The position numbers and the translations under genes were made by a program. This document shows, piece after piece, positions 22,001 to 29,292 of a DNA stretch of 59,718 nucleotides (its first letter is position 1; every line of letters begins with the position of its first letter). Below the pieces are notes generated by a model. It saw only the letters and a list, made by a program, of their open reading frames with translations, was not told the origin of the DNA and did not search any database. This stretch comes from Cryomorphaceae bacterium BACL11 MAG-121001-bin54 (GTDB taxonomy: Bacteria; Bacteroidota; Bacteroidia; Flavobacteriales; BACL11): assembly GCA_905182255.1 (NCBI GenBank), contig CAJJAH010000006.1:1-59718 (forward strand), written 5' to 3'.

Positions 22001-24886
22001 AGTATAATCATCACACTCTGTAACATCTGTGGATGATAAAGTAGATGGATTTATAGTAAGATTTAATGTCGCTACAGAATCACAACCATTTGAATTAGTA
22101 GTTGTAAAAGTGTAAACTCCACTAGCTGTATAAGTCTGTCCATTCCAAGTATAATCATCACACTCTGTAGCTGCAGTTGATGATGTAGTTGGAATACATA
22201 AACAAACAATAGAAAACGGAAATGCTTGAACATCAATATTTCCTAACTCAGAATCAACCGTTGAAGTAACTGTTAAAGATCCGGCAGTAGGATTAATAAA
22301 TACATTAAGAAAGTTAATAGTACTTGAGTTGCCACTAGTAAAATTATTCCCATCAGCAATAGAAGTAGCTGATATACTAACTCCTGGATTTAAATTGGTA
22401 ATAGTAAAAGTACCTAAAGCTAATCCAGTAGCTATATCCACAGATTCAATAACTGCCTGAGTAGAACCAACTGTTGAAACAACTACCAAAGTAGTATTAA
22501 CTGTATTAAAGCCTGCACCAGCAATACTACTAGCTGAACCAATAACATCTCCAGAAGACATATTTGAAATATCAAAAGAACCTGCATCTGATGTAAATAA
22601 TGAAGTCAATATATCTACCTCACCAGCATCCTGACTTAAGATAACAGTTAAATCTGTTAAACTATCACAATCAGTGTTGGAAAGTGAAATTGAAACAGTT
22701 GGAGAAAAATCTAAGACTACACAGACAATAGAAAACGGAAATGCTTGAACATCAATATTTCCTAACTCAGAATCAACCGTTGAAGTAACTGTTAAAGATC
22801 CGGCAGTAGGATTAATAAATACATTAAGAAAGTTAATAGTACTTGAGTTGCCACTAGTAAAATTATTCCCATCAGCAATAGAAGTAGCTGATATACTAAC
22901 TCCTGGATTTAAATTGGTAATAGTAAAAGTACCTAAAGCTAATCCAGTAGCTATATCCACAGATTCAATAACTGCCTGAGTAGAACCAACTGTTGAAACA
23001 ACTACCAAAGTAGTATTAACTGTATTAAAGCCTGCACCAGCAATACTACTAGCTGAACCAATAACATCTCCAGAAGACATATTTGAAATATCAAAAGAAC
23101 CTGCATCTGATGTAAATAATGAAGTCAATATATCTACCTCACCAGCATCCTGACTTAAGATAACAGTTAAATCTGTTAAACTATCACAATCAGTGTTGGA
23201 AAGTGAAATTGAAACAGTTGGAGAAAAATCTAAGACTACACAGACAATAGAAAACGGAAATGCTTGAACATCAATATTTCCTAACTCAGAATCAACCGTT
23301 GAAGTAACTGTTAAAGATCCGGCAGTAGGATTAATAAATACATTAAGAAAGTTAATAGTACTTGAGTTGCCACTAGTAAAATTATTCCCATCAGCAATAG
23401 AAGTAGCTGATATACTAACTCCTGGATTTAAATTGGTAATAGTAAAAGTACCTGAAGCTAATCCAGTAGCTATATCCACAGATTCAATAACTGCCTGAGT
23501 AGAACCAACTGTTGAAACAACTACCAAAGTAGTATTAACTGTATTAAAGCCTGCACCAGCAATACTACTAGCTGAACCAATAACATCTCCAGAAGACATA
23601 TTTGAAATATCAAAAGAACCTGCATCTGATGTAAATAATGAAGTCAATATATCTACCTCACCAGCATCCTGACTTAAGATAACAGTTAAATCTGTTAAAC
23701 TATCACAATCAGTGTTGGAAAGTGAAATTGAAACAGTTGGAGAAAAATCTAAGACTACACAGACAATAGAAAACGGAAATGCTTGAACATCAATATTTCC
23801 TAACTCAGAATCAACCGTTGAAGTAACTGTTAAAGATCCGGCAGTAGGATTAATAAATACATTAAGAAAGTTAATAGTACTTGAGTTGCCACTAGTAAAA
23901 TTATTCCCATCAGCAATAGAAGTAGCTGATATACTAACTCCTGGATTTAAATTGGTAATAGTAAAAGTACCTAAAGCTAATCCAGTAGCTATATCCACAG
24001 ATTCAATAACTGCCTGAGTAGAACCAACTGTTGAAACAACTACCAAAGTAGTATTAACTGTATTAAAGCCTGCACCAGCAATACTACTAGCTGAACCAAT
24101 AACATCTCCAGAAGACATATTTGAAATATCAAAAGAACCTGCATCTGATGTAAATAATGAAGTCAATATATCTACCTCACCAGCATCCTGACTTAAGATA
24201 ACAGTTAAATCTGTTAAACTATCACAATCAGTGTTGGAAAGTGAAATTGAAACAGTTGGAGAAAAATCTAAGACTACACAGACAATAGAAAACGGAAATG
24301 CTTGAACATCAATATTTCCTAACTCAGAATCAACCGTTGAAGTAACTGTTAAAGATCCGGCAGTAGGATTAATAAATACATTAAGAAAGTTAATAGTACT
24401 TGAGTTGCCACTAGTAAAATTATTCCCATCAGCAATAGAAGTAGCTGATATACTAACTCCTGGATTTAAATTGGTAATAGTAAAAGTACCTAAAGCTAAT
24501 CCAGTAGCTATATCCACAGATTCAATAACTGCCTGAGTAGAACCAACTGTTGAAACAACTACCAAAGTAGTATTAACTGTATTAAAGCCTGCACCAGCCA
24601 TACTAATAGCTGAACCAATAACATCTCCAGAAGACATACTTGAAATATCAAAAGAACCTGCATCTGATGTAAATAATGAAGTCAATATATCTACCTCACC
24701 AGCATCCTGACTTAAGATAACAGTTAAATCTGTTAAACTATCACAATCAGTGTTGGAAAGTGAAATTGAAACAGTTGGAGAAAAATCATTAAGATTTTGA
24801 GCAATAATTTGATTAGGATTTAATAAAAAACCTAAACAAAAAATTAACATTAAATTTGATAAAATTTGGGTAAAATTTCTTTTCAT
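13022..24886 (-). CDS. giant secreted repeat protein with T9SS type A sorting domain
   Basis: 3954 aa. Residues 1-30 are a signal peptide (IFCLGFLLNPNQIIAQ). Residues about 34-898 are five copies of a 173-aa repeat. About 899-1681 are 16 copies of a 49-aa repeat with paired cysteines (ECDDYTWNGQTYTASG...NSNGCDS). About 1682-1812 are five GCTD..NY..DDGSC cysteine/aspartate repeats. About 1813-2057 are five more 49-aa repeats plus a degenerate one. About 2106-3759 are five 347-aa composite units (Ig-like, two FnIII, and SprB-like in the first four). A last FnIII follows, and the end (from NIYPNPTRGLFNISF to the final SKRIVLQ) is a type A CTD that directs secretion by T9SS and surface attachment. 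A surface adhesin or matrix protein is inferred. No catalytic domain was found. Confidence 0.92.
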   Translation of the reverse strand: MKRNFTQILSNLMLIFCLGFLLNPNQIIAQNLNDFSPTVSISLSNTDCDSLTDLTVILSQDAGEVDILTSLFTSDAGSFDISSMSSGDVIGSAISMAGAGFNTVNTTLVVVSTVGSTQAVIESVDIATGLALGTFTITNLNPGVSISATSIADGNNFTSGNSSTINFLNVFINPTAGSLTVTSTVDSELGNIDVQAFPFSIVCVVLDFSPTVSISLSNTDCDSLTDLTVILSQDAGEVDILTSLFTSDAGSFDISNMSSGDVIGSASSIAGAGFNTVNTTLVVVSTVGSTQAVIESVDIATGLALGTFTITNLNPGVSISATSIADGNNFTSGNSSTINFLNVFINPTAGSLTVTSTVDSELGNIDVQAFPFSIVCVVLDFSPTVSISLSNTDCDSLTDLTVILSQDAGEVDILTSLFTSDAGSFDISNMSSGDVIGSASSIAGAGFNTVNTTLVVVSTVGSTQAVIESVDIATGLASGTFTITNLNPGVSISATSIADGNNFTSGNSSTINFLNVFINPTAGSLTVTSTVDSELGNIDVQAFPFSIVCVVLDFSPTVSISLSNTDCDSLTDLTVILSQDAGEVDILTSLFTSDAGSFDISNMSSGDVIGSASSIAGAGFNTVNTTLVVVSTVGSTQAVIESVDIATGLALGTFTITNLNPGVSISATSIADGNNFTSGNSSTINFLNVFINPTAGSLTVTSTVDSELGNIDVQAFPFSIVCVVLDFSPTVSISLSNTDCDSLTDLTVILSQDAGEVDILTSLFTSDAGSFDISNMSSGDVIGSASSIAGAGFNTVNTTLVVVSTVGSTQAVIESVDIATGLALGTFTITNLNPGVSISATSIADGNNFTSGNSSTINFLNVFINPTAGSLTVTSTVDSELGNIDVQAFPFSIVCLCIPTTSSTAATECDDYTWNGQTYTASGVYTFTTTNSNGCDSVATLNLTINPSTLSSTDVTECDDYTWNGQTYTASGVYTFTTTNSNGCDSVATLNLTINPSTLSSTDVTECDDYTWNGQTYTASGVYTFTTTNSNGCDSVATLNLTINPSTLSSTDVTECDDYTWNGQTYTASGVYTFTTTNSNGCDSVATLNLTINPSTLSSTDVTECDDYTWNGQTYIASGVYTFTTTNSNGCDSVATLNLTINPSTLSSTDVTECDDYTWNGQTYTASGVYTFTTTNSNGCDSVATLNLTINPSTLSSTDVTECDDYTWNGQTYTASGVYTFTTTNSNGCDSVATLNLTINPSTLSSTDVTECDDYTWNGQTYTASGVYTFTTTNSNGCDSIATLNLTVNPSTTSTSAATSCDDYNWNGQTYTASGVYTFTTTNSNGCDSVATLNLTINPSTLSSTDVTECDDYTWNGQTYTASGVYTFTTTNSNGCDSVATLNLTVNPSTTSTSAATSCDDYNWNGQTYTASGVYTFTTTNSNGCDSVATLNLTINPSTLSSTDVTECDDYTWNGQTYTASGVYTFTTTNSNGCDSVATLNLTINPSTLSSTDVTECDDYTWNGQTYTASGVYTFTTTNSNGCDSVATLNLTINPSTLSSTDVTECDDYNWNGQTYIASGVYTFTTTNSNGCDSVATLNLTINPSTLSSTDVTECDDYTWNGQTYIASGVYTFTTTNSNGCDSVATLNLTVNPSTTSTSAATSCDDYNWNGQTYTASGVYTFTTTNSNGCDSVATLNLTINLPDGCTDPTQFNYDANAVCDDGSCIPFIYGCTDISAFNYNSSVNTDDGSCVPFTYGCNDPAASNYNPNVNTSDGSCIYLGCTDSAAVNYDPMATIDDGSCSYIIVLGCTDSNACNYDSTATVNDSSCFYPTVSSTDVTECDDYTWNGQTYTASGVYTFTTTNSNGCDSVATLNLTINPSTLSSTDVTECDDYTWNGQTYIASGVYTFTTTNSNGCDSVATLNLTVNPSTTSTSAATSCDDYNWNGQTYTASGVYTFTTTNSNGCDSVATLNLTINPSTLSSTDVTECDDYTWNGQTYIASGVYTFTTTNSNGCDSVATLNLTINPSTLSSTDVTECDDYNWNGQTYTASGVYTFTTTNSNGCDSTATLNLIINPSAFSVNNQTICFGYSYSINGNTYSSSGTYFDIYTTNLGCDSTVTTILTILPDFSVTVQNPTGGSPICLGESVTLSMTSWSPSGSIYQWNDLSGAISGATSSTYTTSVAGTYSLTVTNPAGCIATSSATTINVISLSPPTGLSVSNIQLDRATMNWSAVTDAHHYNIRMRVQGTSSWSIALNYLYGTSKEKLNLTSSTTYEWEIQSVCSSDNSSVSAWSSTESFTTTIPCTTPLNTTTTAIGLTDATLGWDVSPGALEYIVRYKQVNQGWGTFTYDTINTNSLVLSSLLPGTAYHWQVKSVCDGSGNNNSAFSSFEVFNTGSCNASLNIIQTNVGCFGGSDGSLDLSVIGGSGSFSYLWSDGSTSEDLTSLAAGTYSVTVTDNNTCQYTATYVITTPASAFSVTVQNPTGGSPICLGESVTLSMTSWSPSGSIYQWNDLSGAISGATSSTYTTSVAGTYSLTVTNPAGCIATSSATTINVISLSPPTGLSVSNIQLDRATMNWSAVTDADHYNIRMRVQGTSSWSIALNYLYGTSKEKLNLTSSTTYEWEIQSVCSSDNSSVSAWSSTESFTTTIPCTTPLNTTTTAIGLTDATLGWDVSPGALEYIVRYKQVNQGWGTFTYTTVTTNSLDLSSLLSGTAYHWQVKSVCDGSGNNNSAFSSFEVFNTGSCNASLNIIQTNVGCFGGSDGSLDLSVIGGSGSFSYLWSDGSTSEDLTSLAAGTYSVTVTDNNTCQYTATYVITTPASAFSVTTQNPTGGSPICLGESVTLSMTSWSPSGSIYQWNDLSGAISGATSSTYTTSVAGTYSLTVTNPAGCIATSSATTINVISLSPPTGLSVSNIQLDRATMNWSAVTDAHHYNIRMRVQGTSSWSIALNYLYGTSKEKFNLTSSTTYEWEIQSVCSSDNSSVSAWSSTESFTTTIPCTTPLNTTTTAIGLTDATLGWDVSPGALEYIVRYKQVNQGWGTFTSTIVTTNSLDLSSLLSGTAYHWQVKSVCDGSGNNNSAFSSFEVFNTGSCNASLNIIQTNVGCFGGSDGSLDLSVIGGSGSFSYLWSDGSTSEDLTSLAAGTYSVTVTDNNTCQYTATYVITTPASAFSVTVQNPTGGSPICLGESVTLSMTSWSPSGSIYQWNDLSGAISGATSSTYTTSVAGTYSLTVTNPAGCIATSSATTINVISLSPPTGLSVSNIQLDRATMNWSAVTDAHHYNIRMRVQGTSSWSIALNYLYGTSKEKLNLTSSTTYEWEIQSVCSSDNSSVSAWSSTESFTTTIPCTTPLNTTTTAIGLTDATLGWDVSPGALEYIVRYKQVNQGWGTFTYTTVTTNSLDLSSLLSGTAYHWQVKSVCDGSGNNNSAFSSFEVFNTGSCNASLNIIQTNVGCFGGSDGSLDLSVIGGSGSFSYLWSDGSTSEDLTSLAAGTYSVTVTDNNTCQYTATYVITTPASAFSVTVQNPTGGSPICLGESVTLSMTSWSPSGSIYQWNDLSGAISGATSSTYTTSVAGTYSLTVTNPAGCIATSSATTINVISLSPPTGLSVSNIQLDRATMNWSAVTDAHHYNIRMRVQGTSSWSIALNYLYGTSKEKLNLTSSTTYEWEIQSVCSSDNSSVSAWSSTQSFATLTVCTTPTNTNTTAIGLTDATLGWDVSPGALEYIVRYKQVNQGWGTFTYTTVTTNSLDLSSLLSGTAYHWQVKSVCDGSGNNNSAFSSFEVFNTVNGCIPPTNIIIDSITTSSAVLSWDSNPAAFTYRLMYLVVGAPWNTRIDTTITPGLNNLTLTGLISNENYRFRIRTICDPSVNYNSAWTGWDTVTTLAGNRITAGDIDLGEYLNIYPNPTRGLFNISFMAEKLDNFEITIVDAFGKLVFQEDKQDFIGEYTKRIDFSNSPRGIFMIQIRTRNSFVSKRIVLQ
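13610..18569 (-). repeat. five 1041-bp tandem repeats (Ig-FnIII-FnIII-SprB units)
   Basis: Period 1041 bp (347 aa), nearly identical over long stretches including synonymous sites; unit starts near 18566, 17525, 16484, 15443 and 14402. Each unit encodes an Ig-like part (NPTGGSPICLGESVTL), FnIII-1 (PPTGLSVSNIQLDRATMNW), FnIII-2 (LTDATLGWDVSPGALEYIVRY) and a SprB-like part (VGCFGGSDGSLDLSV). The fifth unit lacks the SprB part and has an altered FnIII junction (QSFATLTVCTTPTN). Confidence 0.95.
18715..19449 (-). repeat. five 147-bp tandem repeats (second block)
   Basis: Same 49-aa unit as the block at 19845-22191, separated from it by the GCTD region. The next 49-aa stretch downstream (GYSYSINGNTYSSSGTY) is a diverged sixth copy. 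Subtypes in N-to-C order: ECDDYTW/TAS, ECDDYTW/IAS, SCDDYNW/TAS, ECDDYTW/IAS, ECDDYNW/TAS. Confidence 0.93.
19450..19843 (-). repeat. five GCTD...DDGSC cysteine-rich repeats
   Basis: Encodes five units of about 25 aa of the form GCTDxxAxNYxxxAxxDDGSC, a repeat common in secreted Bacteroidota proteins. The Asp clusters suggest calcium binding and the cysteine pair a disulfide. Unlike the flanking repeats, these copies differ from each other. The fifth has DSSC in place of DGSC. Confidence 0.88.
19845..22191 (-). repeat. sixteen 147-bp tandem repeats (first block)
   Basis: Exact 147-bp period (49 aa); the conserved WNGQTY-encoding site recurs near 22135, 21988, 21841 and so on down to 19930, 16 times. 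Copies differ at few positions: ECDD versus SCDD, YTW versus YNW, TAS versus IAS, and the PSTLSSTDV versus PSTTSTSAAT linkers. Confidence 0.95.
22193..24787 (-). repeat. five 519-bp tandem repeats
   Basis: Exact 519-bp period (173 aa); the junction motif recurs at 22721, 23240, 23759 and 24278. Each copy encodes DFSPTVSISLSNTDCDSL through AFPFSIVC. Differences are few: the first copy has SSMSSG and AISMAG where the others have SNMSSG and ASSIAG, and one copy has GLASGT for GLALGT. Confidence 0.95.
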
Positions 24887-25363
24887 AATATTTTTTTTAA
24901 TACTTGTTTTGATACTTGTTTTGATACTTTTTTTATAGCATTATTTGTCGTAATAACAATATAATTTGCGAATATACAAAATTATTTAATTATCGAGGGT
25001 GTATTACTCAGCATTCTAATAATATTTTAAAAAAATTCTCGTCATTTTTAAGCTGCAAACTCTTAAAATAAATCAATATCGAAATAATGTTCTGAAAAAA
25101 CCTATAGCTAAAATTTTTATCATACGCTAAACAAAGCAGATGCAAATAAAACTACACTTTAAAACTAATAGATAGACATTTATAAAACCTAAAAACAATA
25201 GTATTAAAGAGTTGAAGAATTGTAATTATAACTTAATACAAGAAAATAAATTCTGATAATTAGAACTCCTAAAGATGAAATAATGAAAAAAATAGGTGAT
25301 TTACAATGAATATTTACTGAAGTATTTACGCATACATTAGTTGTTGGTCCAATTTGTAAAAAG
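24887..25363. other. intergenic region upstream of the giant gene
   Basis: 477 bases without a gene. Next to the giant gene start there is a 12-bp direct repeat (24901-24912 and 24913-24924, then a partial third), which would lie in its 5' untranslated region. No convincing TAnnTTTG promoter with a matching -33 was found here for the giant gene. The rest is very AT-rich and shows no ORF, RNA or repeat that I can support. A 10-bp block (CCAATTTGTA, about 25349-25358) reappears inverted on the other side of the tRNA-Gln gene. Confidence 0.6.
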
Positions 25364-25436
25364 TTGACCGACTAGGGCTCGAACCTAGACTCTTCTGCAC
25401 CAAAAGCAGACGTGTTGCCAGTTACACCATCGGTCA
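25364..25436 (-). tRNA. tRNA-Gln (anticodon TTG)
   Basis: 73 bases folding into a full cloverleaf on the minus strand: acceptor TGACCGA/TCGGTCA, anticodon stem TCTGC/GCAGA with loop TTTTGGT, and T arm with GGTTCGAGC. Anticodon TTG reads CAA/CAG. The U1-A72 end pair fits glutamine tRNAs. CCA is not encoded. Confidence 0.95.
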
Positions 25437-25579
25437 ATATACAAATTGGTCGGCAAAAATAACAATTAAGTAAGAAGTACAAAATAATTTCTCATTTTTT
25501 CGTTATTAATAAAATCAAGACAGAAATCAATAATTAATTTTATACATTCGCCATTCTAACAAAAAAGTACTATTTAAAG

Positions 25580-28500
25580 ATGAATCAATTCAAAAAACTA
25601 AATAATATTATTGGATGGAGCGTATTTTTAATCGCCTCATTTGTTTATCTATCCACTATTGAACAAACCGTAAGTTTTTGGGATTGTGGCGAGTATATTG
25701 CAACGGCATATAAATTACAAGTTGGACATCCTCCTGGAGCTCCATTATTTCAGTTATTTGGCAGAATTTTTACGCTTTTTGCAGCTCAAGGAACTTCTGA
25801 AGTAGCAGTTGCTATCAATATTCTATCCGCATTGTGTTCCTCATTTACTATTCTATTTCTCTTTTGGACGATTACAGCCTTTGGAAGAAAGATGTTTTTT
25901 AAAGACAATAATTATGAAACGGGTAAAATATATGCTGTTTTAGGAAGTGGGCTTGTAGGAGCTTTAGCTTACACTTTTTCTGATTCTTTTTGGTTCTCGG
26001 CTGTTGAGGGAGAAGTTTATGCCATGTCATCCTTTTTTACAGCAATAACCTTTTGGTGCATTATGAAATGGGAGCAGGAAGCTGACCAACCTTTAGCGAG
26101 CAGATGGCTTGTTTTGATTGCTTACTTAATAGGGCTTTCAGTTGGGGTGCATTTATTATCCTTACTTACAATCCCTGCAATGGGAATGATTTACTATTAC
26201 AAAAAATACCAATATACTAAGTCAGGAGCAATAAAAGCATTCGTCATTTCAATGATGATATTAGGCTTAGTTCAGGCTGTTATTATTCCAGGTGCCGTAA
26301 GTTTAATTTCTACTTTTGAGTTGTTTTTTGTAAATACAATAGGTTTGCCATTTAATTCCGGAACTATTATTTATTTCCTTTCAGTGATAGTTGCTATTGC
26401 ATTCGGATTATCTTACACTAAGAAACACAATAAAGCAGTTTGGAATACAGTAATATTAGGAGTTATGATGTTACTAATAGGGTATTCATCATTCGCAATT
26501 TTAGTTGTCCGATCCAATGCAAATCCTCCTATTGACGAGAATAATCCTGAAGATGCAGTCGGACTTTTATCCTATTTAAAAAGAGAACAATATGGAAGCT
26601 GGCCGATCGTTTACGGGCAACATTTTAATGCAAAATTAGATAGTAAAAAACCATATTTAGATGGGAATCCTGTATATGCAAAAGATGAAAAGAAAGGGAA
26701 ATATGTTGTAATAGACAAGAGGAAAAATACACTTCCAAATTACAGCAAAAAAGATAAAATGTTTTTTCCAAGAATTTGGAGTAATACCCAAGCTAGACAT
26801 GCGGGAGGCTATGTAAGTTGGGCGGGTCTTAAAAACAAAGATGCAAAACCTACTTTTGGTCAAAACCTAACCTATTTTTTCAAATACCAAATTGGGTGGT
26901 CCTATATTCGTTATTTTATGTGGAATTTCACTGGAAGGCAGAATGATTTTATGAATATGGATGGAAATTCCTTAAAAGGAAACTGGGAAAGTGGAATAGG
27001 ATTTATTGATAATGCTAGATTAGGAACACCTTCAGCAGAAGTAGATGTGCCGGATTATTTAGGGAAAAATAAAGGTAAAAATCATTATTATTTTCTCCCT
27101 CTAATTTTAGGATTAATTGGAATGTTCTTCCACTTTAAACAGAACAATCAAGATGCCTTGACTGTTTTATTATTTTTCTTATTTACTGGAGTCTTAATTA
27201 TCATTTATTTAAACGTGGTACCATTTCAACCTAGAGAGAGGGATTATGCCTATGTAGGTTCTTTTTATGCCTTTGCAATCTGGATAGGAATGGGTGTTTT
27301 AGGAATCTATGATTTTTTAAGTAAAAGAATGAGTTCGTCTGCAAGTGCAGCTTCAGCCACTATTATAGCACTTATTATCCCAACAATAATGGCAGCTGAA
27401 AATTGGGATGATCATGACAGAAGTGGAAGGTTTACAGCTTTAGAGGTTGCAAAAAACTACCTCAACTCTTGTGATAAAAATGCTATATTATTTACAAATG
27501 GTGATAATGATACTTTCCCACTTTGGTATGCACAGGAAGTAGAGGGAATACGAACAGATATTAAAGTGGTTAATTTATCTTTGTTCAATACTCCTTGGTA
27601 TATTGATCAAATGAAAAGAGCATCTTATGATGCAGCTCCTATACCATCATCATTAGAACATGATGATTACAGGGCCGGAACAAGAGATTATACTCCAATA
27701 AATGAACGATTTAAAGATTATGTTGAAGTAAAAGATGTCGTAAATTTTATTAACAGTAAAAGTTCAAAAGCTAAGATCAATACTTCAGCAGGACTAAGAA
27801 GCTACTGCCCTACTAAAAAACTAAAGCTTTCGGTTAACAAAAAAAATGTAAAATCATTTATTCCTAAAGAATATCATGAGAAAATTGTAGATGAAATAAA
27901 ATTCAAATTAAAAGGAAATGGGCTTTATAAAAATAAATTAATGGTGCTGGATATTTTGGCTAACTTCAATTGGGAGCGCCCTATATATTTTGCTATTACT
28001 GTAGGAAGAGACAACTTTATGGGCTTAGAAAAATACTTTCAGTTAGAAGGTCTGGCATATAGACTTGTCCCGTATGTAGCTCAATCTCCTGATGGACAAA
28101 CAGGAGTTGTACATGCTGAAAAAATGTATGAAAGATTAGTTGAAAATTTTAAATGGGGAGGATTCAATAATCCTGATTTATATTTTGATGAAACCAATAC
28201 TAGAATGGTAATGAATTTCAGAAATAATTATTCCCGTTTAGCAGAAGCTTTATTGACTAAAGGTGACACTGCTAGGGCAATTGAAACATTAGATAAATGT
28301 ATGGCAGAATTTCCAAGAGATGTAGTTAACTTAAGTTATTTTTCATTACCAATTATTGACATCTATTACAAGTTAGGAGAAGATAAAAAAGCAAAAAAAG
28401 TACTAGCATTAATGATTGATGATTACTTAACTGAAATTAAATACTTAAAAGAGTTTGAAAGCGGAAGTGGGCTAAAGCAGAACATAGGAATAGCAGGGCA

Positions 28501-28675
28501 AGTACTTAGCAGTTTAGGTAGGGTGATTCAGATTCATAAATTAGAGGATTTATCATTTACCTATACTAATCAAGAAGGAATCTATTACAAAAGTAACGGA
28601 GATAATAAAGTAGAAATTGATTATGAAACTTATCGCATCAATACTTTTATGGACGACTATTTAAGCATTCAATAA
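25580..28675 (+). CDS. DUF2723 membrane glycosyltransferase (GT117/TMEM260-like)
   Basis: 1031 aa. The N-terminus (WSVFLIASFVYLSTIEQTVSFWDCGEYIATAYKLQVGHPPGAPLFQL) is the hallmark of DUF2723, a family related to the eukaryotic protein O-mannosyltransferase TMEM260, with the D/E near the first loop. Roughly twelve membrane segments run to about residue 620, followed by a large soluble part with FTNGDNDTFPLWYAQEVEG and a helical TPR-like end (LLTKGDTARAIETLDKCMAEFPRD). A role in attaching sugars to exported proteins fits a genome with many T9SS substrates, but is inferred. Followed by the deacetylase gene after 5 bases. Confidence 0.88.
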   Translation: MNQFKKLNNIIGWSVFLIASFVYLSTIEQTVSFWDCGEYIATAYKLQVGHPPGAPLFQLFGRIFTLFAAQGTSEVAVAINILSALCSSFTILFLFWTITAFGRKMFFKDNNYETGKIYAVLGSGLVGALAYTFSDSFWFSAVEGEVYAMSSFFTAITFWCIMKWEQEADQPLASRWLVLIAYLIGLSVGVHLLSLLTIPAMGMIYYYKKYQYTKSGAIKAFVISMMILGLVQAVIIPGAVSLISTFELFFVNTIGLPFNSGTIIYFLSVIVAIAFGLSYTKKHNKAVWNTVILGVMMLLIGYSSFAILVVRSNANPPIDENNPEDAVGLLSYLKREQYGSWPIVYGQHFNAKLDSKKPYLDGNPVYAKDEKKGKYVVIDKRKNTLPNYSKKDKMFFPRIWSNTQARHAGGYVSWAGLKNKDAKPTFGQNLTYFFKYQIGWSYIRYFMWNFTGRQNDFMNMDGNSLKGNWESGIGFIDNARLGTPSAEVDVPDYLGKNKGKNHYYFLPLILGLIGMFFHFKQNNQDALTVLLFFLFTGVLIIIYLNVVPFQPRERDYAYVGSFYAFAIWIGMGVLGIYDFLSKRMSSSASAASATIIALIIPTIMAAENWDDHDRSGRFTALEVAKNYLNSCDKNAILFTNGDNDTFPLWYAQEVEGIRTDIKVVNLSLFNTPWYIDQMKRASYDAAPIPSSLEHDDYRAGTRDYTPINERFKDYVEVKDVVNFINSKSSKAKINTSAGLRSYCPTKKLKLSVNKKNVKSFIPKEYHEKIVDEIKFKLKGNGLYKNKLMVLDILANFNWERPIYFAITVGRDNFMGLEKYFQLEGLAYRLVPYVAQSPDGQTGVVHAEKMYERLVENFKWGGFNNPDLYFDETNTRMVMNFRNNYSRLAEALLTKGDTARAIETLDKCMAEFPRDVVNLSYFSLPIIDIYYKLGEDKKAKKVLALMIDDYLTEIKYLKEFESGSGLKQNIGIAGQVLSSLGRVIQIHKLEDLSFTYTNQEGIYYKSNGDNKVEIDYETYRINTFMDDYLSIQ

Positions 28676-28680
28676 TAAAC

Positions 28681-29292
28681 TTGTTTATTACAACACCAAA
28701 ATTTATACAAGCACTCTTTCCTTCATTAATTTGGAGGATGGAGACACAAGATAAAAGAATATGGCTTACATTTGATGATGGACCAAGCCCTCAAGTTACC
28801 CCATGGATTTTATCTGTTTTAAAAAAAGAAAATGTTAAAGCTACTTTCTTTTTACTTGGACAACAAATAGAAGAATTTCCTAAATTAACAGATGCTATTG
28901 TTAAAGACGGTCATACTATAGCTAATCATTCATATTCTCATAAAAACGGATGGCTTACCAATAAAGGAAAGTATTTAGAAGACATAGAAAGTTGTCAAGA
29001 ATTAATGCCTAACAATAAATTATTCCGACCACCTTACGGTAAAATTACCAAATCACAAATTGCAGTACTCAAAAAAAAATATAAAATCATTCTATGGGAC
29101 GTTCTTAGTTATGATTTTCAGCAAAATACAAGTGCTGAAAGAGTGCAAGAAAATATTATAAAAAATACTAAAGCAGGATCAATAATAGTATTACACAACA
29201 ACACGATGAGTTTTAAAAATATTTACCCAATACTTGCAAAGACTATTCAGCAATTAAAAAAAGAGGGCTATAGTTTTAGTGCTACTTGGTAG
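28681..29292 (+). CDS. NodB-type polysaccharide deacetylase family protein
   Basis: 203 aa. The NodB fold motifs are all present: TFDDGP (residues about 31-36) with the catalytic/metal Asp pair, NHSYSH (metal histidines), RPPYG, LWDVLSYDF and IIVLHNN. Members remove N-acetyl groups from GlcNAc polymers such as peptidoglycan or exopolysaccharide. The likely start is TTG at 28681, because the residues ahead of the first ATG (28738), TPKFIQALFPSLIWRM, match the usual N-terminus of this Bacteroidota subfamily. No clear signal peptide. Lies 5 bases after the DUF2723 gene; its 3' end overlaps the convergent methyltransferase by 11 bases. Confidence 0.88.
   Translation: MFITTPKFIQALFPSLIWRMETQDKRIWLTFDDGPSPQVTPWILSVLKKENVKATFFLLGQQIEEFPKLTDAIVKDGHTIANHSYSHKNGWLTNKGKYLEDIESCQELMPNNKLFRPPYGKITKSQIAVLKKKYKIILWDVLSYDFQQNTSAERVQENIIKNTKAGSIIVLHNNTMSFKNIYPILAKTIQQLKKEGYSFSATW

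Noticed and set aside
18715-22191. CRISPR array
   Set aside because: The 147-bp periodic sequence is an uninterrupted coding repeat with no unique spacers and no cas genes.
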